5,299 bases of DNA, taken from Pyrinomonadaceae bacterium (lineage in GTDB: Bacteria > Acidobacteriota > Blastocatellia > Pyrinomonadales > Pyrinomonadaceae). Location of the stretch: contig JACMLC010000311.1 of assembly GCA_014379795.1 (NCBI GenBank), positions 1 through 5,299 on the forward strand, given 5' to 3'. The notes under the pieces were generated by a model that worked only from the letters and a program-made list of their open reading frames with translations, was not told the DNA's origin and made no database searches. Every line of letters starts with the position of its first letter. Position 1 is the first letter of the stretch. Below, piece by piece: positions 1-5,245 of the stretch. The translations under genes were made by a program, and so were the position numbers.

Positions 1-227
1 GGGTCGCGCTGCTGACCTTCGGCGAAGGCTGGCACAATAATCATCACGCGCACCCGACCGCCGCGCGTCATGGCCTCAAGTGGTACGAGATAGACATGAA
101 CTGGTATGGCATCCGCCTGCTGCAAATGATGGGCTTGGCGAGTTCCATCAAGCTGATTAACAAGACAGCTTATATGCCCTCTGCCAAGAGCGACGCGCTC
201 GATAACGCGCTCTCAAAAGCTGCGTAG
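1..227 (+). CDS. Fatty acid (acyl-CoA type) desaturase, C-terminal part
   Basis: This is the 3' end of a membrane-bound di-iron fatty acid desaturase; the gene begins outside the window. The open frame starts at base 3 and gives 74 residues before TAG at 225-227. The key motif is GEGWHNNHHAHP at bases 21-56, which contains the last HxxHH histidine box (first His codon at 33-35) that helps bind the di-iron centre in the acyl-CoA/acyl-lipid desaturase family. The following RHGLKWYEIDMNWYGIRLL also matches the cytoplasmic tail of this family. Such enzymes insert a cis double bond into saturated acyl chains in the inner membrane, using O2 and an electron donor. The substrate and double-bond position cannot be read from this fragment. 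The gene lies on the same strand as the downstream kinase but is separated from it by a 161-nt repeat-bearing spacer. Confidence 0.9.
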   Translation, partial: VALLTFGEGWHNNHHAHPTAARHGLKWYEIDMNWYGIRLLQMMGLASSIKLINKTAYMPSAKSDALDNALSKAA

Positions 228-372
228 AAAAGCAAGGATGAAGGCGGAAGGATGAAGGATGAAGGAGCTGCTATTGAGCCTTGTGCGGTTCAGGTTTAAT
301 AGCAGTTCCTTTATCCTTTCGCCTTCCGCCTTCATCCTTTTGCTTTCCGCCTTCCGCCTTCCGCCCGCTTCC
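228..372. repeat. Long imperfect inverted repeat of GGATGAAGGCGGAAGG-like units
   Basis: The left arm (about 228-275) is purine-rich, starting AAAAGCAAGGATGAAGGCGG and ending GAGCTGCTATT. The right arm (about 298-346) is its imperfect reverse complement, starting AATAGCAGTTCC and ending CATCCTTTTGCTTT. About 47-49 nt can pair, with a few mismatches and a small length difference, around a 22-nt loop (276-297). Three more TTCCGCC units continue from about 345 to 366. The element starts immediately after the desaturase stop codon and fills most of the spacer before the kinase. It could act as a transcription terminator or mRNA 3'-end stabiliser for the desaturase, but there is no classic T-run after the right arm. 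Dispersed GGATGAAGGCGGAAGG-like repeats are something I associate with acidobacterial intergenic regions, from memory and unverified here. Confidence 0.75.
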
Positions 373-376
373 CTGC

Positions 377-382
377 TACAAT
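377..382 (+). promoter_or_regulatory. Candidate -10 box (TACAAT) for a leaderless kinase mRNA
   Basis: TACAAT at 377-382 matches TATAAT at five of six positions and lies only 6 nt before the ATG at 389. Transcription from such a box normally begins about 6-8 nt downstream, which is on or next to the start codon. No Shine-Dalgarno sequence precedes the ATG, which fits a leaderless transcript. No convincing -35 hexamer lies 16-18 nt upstream, where the TTCCGCC repeat units sit. Confidence 0.5.
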
Positions 383-388
383 GCGTGT

Positions 389-1303
389 ATGCGCGTTAAG
401 GGTCGTCGCCGCAAATCCATAGTCTTTTTTATCACGCTCGGCGCGTGTCTGGTCGCGCTGGCGGTGGCCTTGAATGTCGGCTGGATTCTGCTTAACTGGC
501 GGCAGGTCGCGCTGCTCACGCTCGGCATAGTCTTTTTCATAGTCCTCATCACGGGTGTCGTCCTCAACACGACTTTTCTGGTGCGTGAGATCCGCCGCAA
601 CGAACAACACGACGGCTTTATCAACGCCGTCACGCATGAGTTGAAAACTCCGATTGCCTCGATTCGCCTCTATCTCGAAACCCTCAAAACACGCGAAGTG
701 GATGAAGCGCGCAGGCGAGAGTTTTACGACATCATGCTGGCCGACAGCGACCGCCTGTTGAATACGGTCGAGCTGGTTTTGCGCGCAGGGCAGAGCGGGC
801 ATCGCCGCCTCCCTGTGCAAAGCTCTGTGATTGACATGAGCGAGATGGCGCTCGAATGTCTTGAGCTGGCGCGCACGCGCTATAAGCTGAACAGCGCGGC
901 CTTGCGCTTCGCCGAATCTTTGCCGCAAGGGGAGCGCGCCAGCGTCAAAGGCGATGCGGACGAATTGCGCGCGGCCATCTCGAACCTGATTGATAACGCC
1001 GTCAAATATTCTACAGAGGAAGTAGACGTGTCAGTCGAAGTCGAAGCGGTTGATAACAGGCGCGTCGCGGTGCGCGTAACCGATAGCGGGATAGGCATTC
1101 CGAGCGGGCAGCTCAAACAAATTTTCAAGCGTTTTTATCGGGTGCCGGGACGCGTCGTGCGGCGCATTAAGGGAACCGGGCTGGGGCTTTTTATCGTTCG
1201 CTCGGTGGTCGAAAAGCACGGCGGGCGGGTCTTTGCCGAGAGCGCAGGCGAAGGCTCTGGCAGCACGTTTACGATTCTTCTTCCGAGGGTGCAGCAGAGA
1301 TGA
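389..1303 (+). CDS. Two-component sensor histidine kinase, membrane-bound, minimal external loop
   Basis: This is a 304-residue orthodox histidine kinase. A basic N-terminus (residues 1-9) is followed by two membrane helices (about 11-35 and 40-65) joined by only about four residues (NWRQ), so there is no periplasmic sensor domain and no evident HAMP domain. The HisKA dimerisation domain holds the H-box HELKTP with phospho-acceptor His83. The HATPase domain shows the N-box NLIDNAVKYS (199-208), G1 DSGIGIP (232-238), F-box FKRFYR (246-251) and G2 GTGLGL (262-267), so all catalytic motifs are present. I chose ATG 389 over the in-frame TTG at 281. The longer form would translate the intergenic repeat into a Pro/Phe/Ser-rich leader, and 389 has a TACAAT box 6 nt upstream. 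The stop overlaps the start of the response regulator gene (ATGA), so the two are surely partners. The stimulus is unknown, and intramembrane sensing is inferred from the topology. Confidence 0.93.
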   Translation: MRVKGRRRKSIVFFITLGACLVALAVALNVGWILLNWRQVALLTLGIVFFIVLITGVVLNTTFLVREIRRNEQHDGFINAVTHELKTPIASIRLYLETLKTREVDEARRREFYDIMLADSDRLLNTVELVLRAGQSGHRRLPVQSSVIDMSEMALECLELARTRYKLNSAALRFAESLPQGERASVKGDADELRAAISNLIDNAVKYSTEEVDVSVEVEAVDNRRVAVRVTDSGIGIPSGQLKQIFKRFYRVPGRVVRRIKGTGLGLFIVRSVVEKHGGRVFAESAGEGSGSTFTILLPRVQQR

Positions 1304-2058
1304 GCGCCGTGCTGATTGTAGAGGACGAGGCGCATCTGGCTAACGGCCTGCGCTTTAACCTGGAGGCCGAAGGTTACGAGGTTGACATTTCCGGCGACGG
1401 CGAAGCCGCGCTTGAACTGTTGCTGGCAGAACGCGAGCGTTACGATGCTGTCGTGTTGGACGTGATGCTACCCGGTGCGGACGGTTTTACGGTCGCGGCA
1501 AAGCTGAGAGAGGCAGGGCAGTTCGTGCCTGTGCTGATGCTCACGGCTCGCGGTCGCCCGGAAGATGTCCTGCGCGGGTTTGAATCGGGCGCAGACGATT
1601 ATCTGCCAAAGCCTTTCGAGCTGACGATCTTGCTGGCGCGTCTGCGCGGGCTGCTCAGGCGGCGCGAGTGGCTTCAGGGGACTGCCAAAAACACTTCTCA
1701 GGAAGAAATTCTGGCGAGTGAATTGGCCGAAGCGGCTTTTGTCTTTGACGGCAAGACGATTGATTTCGCCGCGCTCGAATTGCGTGTCGGCGAAAAAAGC
1801 GTTCGCCTGACACTGATGGAAGCAGAGCTGATGCGCTATCTCATACGGCACGAGGGGCGCATCGTCGCGCGCAAACAAATACTTCAAGAGGTCTGGAACC
1901 TGCACGAAGACACGGACACACGCGCGATTGATAATTTTATCGTGCGCCTCAGAAAGTATATCGAAGAAGTGCCGTCTAAACCGCGCCACCTGCTCACGGT
2001 CAGAGGCATCGGCTATCGCTTCATCGCTGAGCCAACTGAAAACGCAAGCGATGAGTAA
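1300..2058 (+). CDS. OmpR/PhoB-family response regulator
   Basis: This 252-residue DNA-binding response regulator is the partner of the kinase it overlaps by 4 nt. The receiver domain (about 1-122) shows the acidic pair Glu8/Asp9, phospho-acceptor Asp54 in VVLDVMLPG, switch residue Thr82 in LTARG, and invariant Lys104 in PKPF. A linker of roughly 20 residues (about 123-143) leads to a winged-helix domain (about 145-245). That domain has a recognition-helix region TDTRAIDNFIVRLRKYIE (205-222) and the terminal hairpin LLTVRGIGYRF (231-241). These are the hallmarks of the OmpR/PhoB subfamily, which dimerises on phosphorylation and binds direct-repeat operators. The length is slightly above the usual 225-240 because of the linker and a short tail. 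Target genes cannot be deduced. The neighbouring desaturase and the co-transcribed acetyltransferase are candidates by position only. Confidence 0.95.
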   Translation: MSAVLIVEDEAHLANGLRFNLEAEGYEVDISGDGEAALELLLAERERYDAVVLDVMLPGADGFTVAAKLREAGQFVPVLMLTARGRPEDVLRGFESGADDYLPKPFELTILLARLRGLLRRREWLQGTAKNTSQEEILASELAEAAFVFDGKTIDFAALELRVGEKSVRLTLMEAELMRYLIRHEGRIVARKQILQEVWNLHEDTDTRAIDNFIVRLRKYIEEVPSKPRHLLTVRGIGYRFIAEPTENASDE

Positions 2059-2590
2059 GAGGCTGATGGAAAACTCTACTCTAGACATCCGTTGCGCCCG
2101 AATCGAAGATGCCAATTTGCTAGCAGAATTGGGGGCGCAAACATTTGCCGAAACCTTCACTGAAGACAACACGCCTGAGGATATGGCGGCATATTTAGCT
2201 GCCTCATTTAACCTTGAAAAGCTGACAGCGGAATTGACCGACCCTTTATCTGTCTTTTTCATTGCAGAGGTTGGCGGTAATGCGGCGGGTTACGCAAAAA
2301 TCCATGCGGGTGAAGCATTACAAGGCGTCGAAGGTCAAAAACCTATTGAATTGGTACGGTTGTATGTTTCCCGAAAATGGCTTGGGCGCGGAGTAGGACA
2401 AGCATTAATGCAGCGATGCATGAATGAAGCACACGAGCTGGGATGTCAAACCATCTGGCTTGGAGTATGGGAACACAACAGCCGCGCTCTGGCATTTTAT
2501 CGAAAGTGGGATTTCCATGAAGTTGGAGAGCATGTTTTTCAACTTGGCTCTGACCCGCAACGTGATATTTTGATGCAGCGAGCTATTTAA
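2051..2590 (+). CDS. GNAT-family N-acetyltransferase, PaiA-like
   Basis: This is a 179-residue single-domain GNAT enzyme expected to transfer an acetyl group from acetyl-CoA to an amine. Motif A is RKWLGRGVGQALM (108-120), the acetyl-CoA pyrophosphate loop; the usual Gln/Arg at the start of the loop is Leu111 here. Motif B is WLGVWEHNSRALAFYRKWDF (136-155). The N-terminal stretch with TFAETFTEDNTPEDMAAYL and the C-terminal HVFQLGSDPQRDILM resemble, from memory, Bacillus PaiA, a spermidine/spermine acetyltransferase, so a polyamine substrate is possible but unproven. The start at 2051 overlaps the response regulator by 8 nt and suggests translational coupling. ATG 2066, behind AAGAGG, would give 174 residues and cannot be excluded. 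GC is about 47-48% in two sampled 60-nt stretches against 60% in a sampled stretch of the response regulator, so the gene may have been acquired separately. Its end overlaps the convergent glycosyltransferase gene by 8 bp. Confidence 0.9.
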   Translation: MSKRLMENSTLDIRCARIEDANLLAELGAQTFAETFTEDNTPEDMAAYLAASFNLEKLTAELTDPLSVFFIAEVGGNAAGYAKIHAGEALQGVEGQKPIELVRLYVSRKWLGRGVGQALMQRCMNEAHELGCQTIWLGVWEHNSRALAFYRKWDFHEVGEHVFQLGSDPQRDILMQRAI

Positions 2591-4532
2591 TCTGCCCTAA
2601 GCGGAACAATCGCTGAAAGATTTGTCTTCCTCGCAGCCTATGCCACAACGCGCTGCCTATCGAGTAGAGCGTGAACGCCGCCAGCACGAAAAGAAAATAA
2701 TGAATCGCCAGCACGTACCTGTATTCTGTGTGCAACGCAGACTGCACGCAGAAATAATAGGCCGGGACGATGAGCAGAATGGCGAGCGTGCGATATTGCT
2801 TGGCTCTGACAAGCAACACGATGCCGATGATGACGAGCGGCAGCATGACGGCGGTTAAGAATAATCTCTGCACTGCGTGAACGAGCGCGCGTGGATAGCG
2901 CGTCCACACATTTGAAGACGCTCCAAGCGCGAAGAATTCCACGCGACCGATTTGCACGACGGGCTGCACGGGTGTTGAAGCCCCATTGGCAAAAACCACT
3001 TGCACGCGATCTTTGCTCATGCTCACAAAAGGCATTTGAATCACCGTGAGCGGCTGCTCGTCCGGCGTCTTGCCTTCCATCATCTCGATAATCGTTGAAG
3101 CGTAAACTTCGTTTCGATCAACGCTTTTCACACTGAGAATCATTCTTCCCTGCCTGAGCTTGACGGGAATCCTGAACGCGTAATCCGTCTTTGCTTCGAC
3201 GGCGACCGGAGCGGAGACGAATTGCGCGTCGTACTTGGAATCATCTCCGGTTAAATTCAAAGACTGCTCATCAACTGCCAGCGAAGCTTTGGCGTTCGCG
3301 GATAAAGCTTTGCCCGCAGCCATCAATTCCGCAGGCGTTTGCGACCAGACGGGCGGCATCGCATCAATCACAGACAAAGTGTGCGAGACGGGCGGCGAGG
3401 AAGATACCAGCCGCGCGCGTTCAAGCCTGAGCATGGATGCGGCGCGTTGCGCCATCACGCCTGAAAACCAGATTGGGTTGGAGCGAATTACTTTAAAGCC
3501 GCGACTGAGCCGCAGGCGTTCGCGCTTGACTCCATCAGGGTTAAAGAGCGTGCCGTAATAATCAGGACGGCCATGCTCCTGCGCCTCCAAACGCATCACG
3601 CCGAGGTCTGTATTTGGCAGACCGAACTTCCCTTCCGTGTCGTAATCCGCGATGCCTTCGATTAAGGTCTGCCCCGCGCCCAGCGAGACCGGAATAAAGT
3701 AGCCGAACACATACGCATTGCGAATCGTGAGCGGCGCGATAACGAGCAACATGCCGCCAAGGAGCGCAGCCGCCGGACGCACACGCCTGCCGCGCTCGAA
3801 CAGGATGGGAATTATCAAGAGCAGAAACGGCGCGAGCAGCATCGCGTTCGCGCGCAGCCAGCACGAGACGCCGACCAGCGCGCCCGCCGCCAGCATCAAC
3901 CAAAATCGAGGACGCTTATATGCGCGTATGATGCAATAGGCCGCCAGCAGAACCGGCAGCACGGCCAGCGTGTCCGGCAACAACAACACAGAGTTCCAGG
4001 CGAACTGCGGAGCCAGAGCCGCCATCAATCCCGCTATGAGACCGGCAGCTACGGGCAAGAGTTCGGCAGCGATGAGAAAAACTAACACCGCCGCCAGCGC
4101 ATCCATGATGATTTGGAAGAATTGAATCGCCGTGTCCGATTCACCGAACGCGTTGAAGAGCAGCCACAGCACAACCGGATAACCGGGCGGGTGTCCCAAA
4201 AGGTTCGGGTCGCTCAAAGGAGAGTGAGGATTAAAGAAAGAAGCGATGCCGCCTTGCACCAGCAGCCGCGCCATGTGCTTGTAGCCTTCCGTGACGCCGC
4301 TCTGCACTTTCACGGCCTCAGAGCGCGCATCGTGCCAGCACAGAAAACGCACGCCGAAGGCAACGAGAAAAATTATCAAGCCGCCAAGAAGGAGCTGCCT
4401 GCGGCGCGTGGTCAGGAAACGAGTTTGAGGATGAGCGTCTTCGGCGGACTCTTCACGGCTGGAACTTGCTTCTTCATTTCGTGAAGCAGGCTCTTCAGCC
4501 TCAACCACCTGCTGAGCCGGTTTAGCATTCAT
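2583..4532 (-). CDS. Polytopic GT-C glycosyltransferase (GT39/ArnT-like) with large external domain
   Basis: This 649-residue integral membrane protein resembles the dolichyl-/undecaprenyl-phosphate-sugar glycosyltransferases. An acidic, Ser/Glu-rich cytoplasmic tail (1-38) and a basic RRR patch precede the first membrane helix (about 46-66). The first external loop holds TEGYKHMARLLVQGG (81-95) and HPPGYPVVLWLLF (114-126), which resemble the loop-1 acidic and PxYP signatures of the family, although the usual Asp before Glu82 is Thr. Further helices lie at about 141-160, 161-178, 183-203, 209-228, 230-246 and 254-278. A hydrophilic region (about 280-550) follows, whose second half (about 400-540) looks beta-rich. 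Three helices (about 553-576, 582-600, 606-626) close the protein, with HTEYRYVLAIHYF (601-613) typical of the family. Acceptor and sugar are unknown. No Shine-Dalgarno precedes ATG 4532; the next Met is residue 87, and translation is probably coupled to the shell gene 11 nt upstream. Confidence 0.85.
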   Translation of the reverse strand: MNAKPAQQVVEAEEPASRNEEASSSREESAEDAHPQTRFLTTRRRQLLLGGLIIFLVAFGVRFLCWHDARSEAVKVQSGVTEGYKHMARLLVQGGIASFFNPHSPLSDPNLLGHPPGYPVVLWLLFNAFGESDTAIQFFQIIMDALAAVLVFLIAAELLPVAAGLIAGLMAALAPQFAWNSVLLLPDTLAVLPVLLAAYCIIRAYKRPRFWLMLAAGALVGVSCWLRANAMLLAPFLLLIIPILFERGRRVRPAAALLGGMLLVIAPLTIRNAYVFGYFIPVSLGAGQTLIEGIADYDTEGKFGLPNTDLGVMRLEAQEHGRPDYYGTLFNPDGVKRERLRLSRGFKVIRSNPIWFSGVMAQRAASMLRLERARLVSSSPPVSHTLSVIDAMPPVWSQTPAELMAAGKALSANAKASLAVDEQSLNLTGDDSKYDAQFVSAPVAVEAKTDYAFRIPVKLRQGRMILSVKSVDRNEVYASTIIEMMEGKTPDEQPLTVIQMPFVSMSKDRVQVVFANGASTPVQPVVQIGRVEFFALGASSNVWTRYPRALVHAVQRLFLTAVMLPLVIIGIVLLVRAKQYRTLAILLIVPAYYFCVQSALHTEYRYVLAIHYFLFVLAAFTLYSIGSALWHRLRGRQIFQRLFRLGQIK

Positions 4533-4543
4533 GCCAGCGTTTG

Positions 4544-4867
4544 TTAATCGCGCCCTCTGACCGAGCCGGAGATTTTCTTGCGCGTCGTCTCGCCCGTCTT
4601 CAAAACAGAGATGCCGACCTCAACATCACCGTGCGGGCGCGGGATAATGTGCGTGGCGACGACCGTCCCGACACGGCTCGCGGCTGCCGCGCCGGCTTCG
4701 ACCGCGCTTTTGACCGCCCCGACCTCTCCGCGCACAATCGCCGTCACCAGCCCCGCGTCAATCTTCTCGTAACCCACGAGCGTCACGTTCGCGGCCTTGA
4801 CCATCGCATCCGCAGCCTCGATCATCGCCACCAACCCCATACATTCAACCATGCCAAGCGCTTCCAT
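4544..4867 (-). CDS. Bacterial microcompartment shell protein, single BMC domain (BMC-H, EutM/PduA/CcmK type)
   Basis: This 107-residue protein is almost entirely one BMC domain. It opens with MEALGMVECMGLVAMIEAAD (1-20), continues with AMVKAANVTLVG and VTAIVRGEVGAVKSAVEAG (41-59), and ends the domain with ATHIIPRPHGDVE (71-83). These are conserved stretches of BMC-H proteins, which form cyclic hexamers that tile the facets of protein shells such as carboxysomes and Eut/Pdu organelles. The pore loop, KIGSG in EutM and PduA, is KIDAG here (35-39), which may place an Asp at or near the pore. A basic tail of about 20 residues (88-107) extends beyond the domain. The start is supported by a strong GAGGTG ribosome site 5 nt upstream. 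No other shell type, encapsulated enzyme or activator gene is visible in the window. The gene sits 11 nt upstream of a glycosyltransferase, so it may be a satellite of a compartment locus elsewhere. Confidence 0.95.
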   Translation of the reverse strand: MEALGMVECMGLVAMIEAADAMVKAANVTLVGYEKIDAGLVTAIVRGEVGAVKSAVEAGAAAASRVGTVVATHIIPRPHGDVEVGISVLKTGETTRKKISGSVRGRD

Positions 4868-4872
4868 CTTTG

Positions 4873-4878
4873 CACCTC
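4873..4878 (-). promoter_or_regulatory. Strong ribosome binding site of the shell gene
   Basis: On the reverse strand GAGGTG lies 5 nt before the ATG at 4867, giving near-ideal 16S pairing and spacing. It fixes the start of the shell protein at MEALGM. The strength contrasts with the absent site in front of the glycosyltransferase and suggests far more shell protein than glycosyltransferase is made from the shared message. Confidence 0.8.
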
Positions 4879-4947
4879 AGAGAGAGAGTTTAAAGTCAGA
4901 CCTCTTGTCGGAAATCAGATGCTACTAGACTCATGCGAGCGCATCAA

Positions 4948-4974
4948 CTTATATTATGGCGCGCTACTTCTCAA
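4948..4974 (-). promoter_or_regulatory. Candidate promoter of the shell gene operon
   Basis: On the reverse strand TTGAGA (4974-4969) is followed after 15 nt by TATAAG (4953-4948), with an overlapping TAATAT (4956-4951). The pair would start transcription near 4941, leaving a leader of about 75 nt before the shell ATG. The spacer is shorter than the usual 17 nt, so this is tentative. The -35 box sits just upstream of the stop codon of the preceding gene remnant, so any insertion upstream has left it intact. Confidence 0.35.
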
Positions 4975-5185
4975 TTCGAATAAAGATTCTTTTAAACTCA
5001 ACCGGATGATTCCCCAGGGGTTCAATGATGGAGCGTTTTTTTCCGGGAGCAAGGTTTTGAGAAAGAACTCTGATGGTTTGAGTCAGCGTTTTTCCGTCGC
5101 TCGAAAGTTTCAATGCCCGGGTTATCTCTACCCCCGATGGATAATCTTGAAATGATCTATCAATAGTTCGGACAGTTTTTGACAA
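4964..5185 (-). pseudogene. C-terminal remnant of an unidentified gene, apparently cut by an insertion sequence
   Basis: The reverse frame gives DYPSGVEITRALKLSSDG and KTLTQTIRVLSQN, then HPVEFKRIFIRIEK and TAG at 4964-4966. The alternation of short beta-like segments with an SSDGKTLT turn and a final FKRIFIRIEK strand resembles the end of a beta-rich, perhaps secreted, protein. I do not recognise the family. There is no good start: the frame stays open to a stop at 5267-5269, running through the sequence in front of the transposase, with only a TTG at 5185 and no Shine-Dalgarno. The genuine coding part probably ends near 5160, where the insertion-sequence-like sequence begins. GC is visibly lower than in the flanking genes. 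It could instead be a short intact hypothetical gene, which I consider less likely. Confidence 0.5.
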
Positions 5186-5208
5186 GAACAGCCAATTCCC
5201 GCTTAGAT
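5179..5208 (+). promoter_or_regulatory. Candidate transposase promoter
   Basis: A perfect TTGACA (5179-5184) is followed after 18 nt by TTAGAT (5203-5208), a poor -10 that keeps T1, A5 and T6 of the consensus. Transcription would start near 5215. That is downstream of the left arm of the inverted repeat (5189-5198) and upstream of the right arm (5236-5245), so the element's own transcript could not form the hairpin. Confidence 0.4.
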
Positions 5209-5245
5209 GTGTGTGACCAAACGCACCTCCAAGGAGAATTGGCTG
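5189..5245 (+). repeat. Perfect 10-bp inverted repeat next to the transposase start
   Basis: CAGCCAATTC (5189-5198) and GAATTGGCTG (5236-5245) are exact reverse complements separated by 37 nt. The right arm begins on the last G of the AAGGAG ribosome site and ends directly before the ATG at 5246. In an RNA that includes both arms, the stem would occlude the ribosome site and start codon region. This is a direct reading of the sequence; the regulatory role is inferred. Confidence 0.7.
5231..5236 (+). promoter_or_regulatory. Ribosome binding site of the transposase
   Basis: AAGGAG lies 9 nt before the ATG at 5246. It supports that codon as a real start even though only 18 codons are visible. 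Its last base is also the first base of the right arm of the inverted repeat. Confidence 0.7.

Noticed and set aside
228..372. CRISPR-like array
   Set aside because: The repeated units are 7-16 nt, irregular, without uniform spacers, and arranged as inverted arms.
281..388. Upstream TTG extension of the histidine kinase by 36 residues
   Set aside because: It would translate the repeat loop and the TTCCGCC units into a Pro/Phe/Ser-rich leader before the basic membrane-anchor start, with no ribosome site. ATG 389 has a -10 box 6 nt upstream.
504..525. GGTCGCGCTGCTCACGCTCGGC resembles bases 3-22 (GTCGCGCTGCTGACCTTCGG)
   Set aside because: Both encode Val-Ala-Leu-Leu-Thr in hydrophobic segments; shared codon preference explains the match better than a repeat.
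1928..2050. N-terminal extension of the acetyltransferase into the regulator gene
   Set aside because: The 41 extra residues overlap the conserved winged-helix coding region in another frame and do not look like GNAT sequence.
1468..2262. A 264-residue reverse-strand frame opposite the response regulator
   Set aside because: The composition is that of an antisense shadow, and the forward strand encodes a fully conserved OmpR-family protein.
4541..5155. A 204-residue forward-strand frame opposite the shell gene
   Set aside because: It is Arg/Asp-rich, has no family features, and lies antisense to the well-supported BMC gene and the gene remnant.
5166..5189. GTTC...GAAC palindrome-like ends around GGACAGTTTTTGACAA
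   Set aside because: Only four bases pair at each end, and the interior does not pair, so it is not a credible hairpin or operator on its own.
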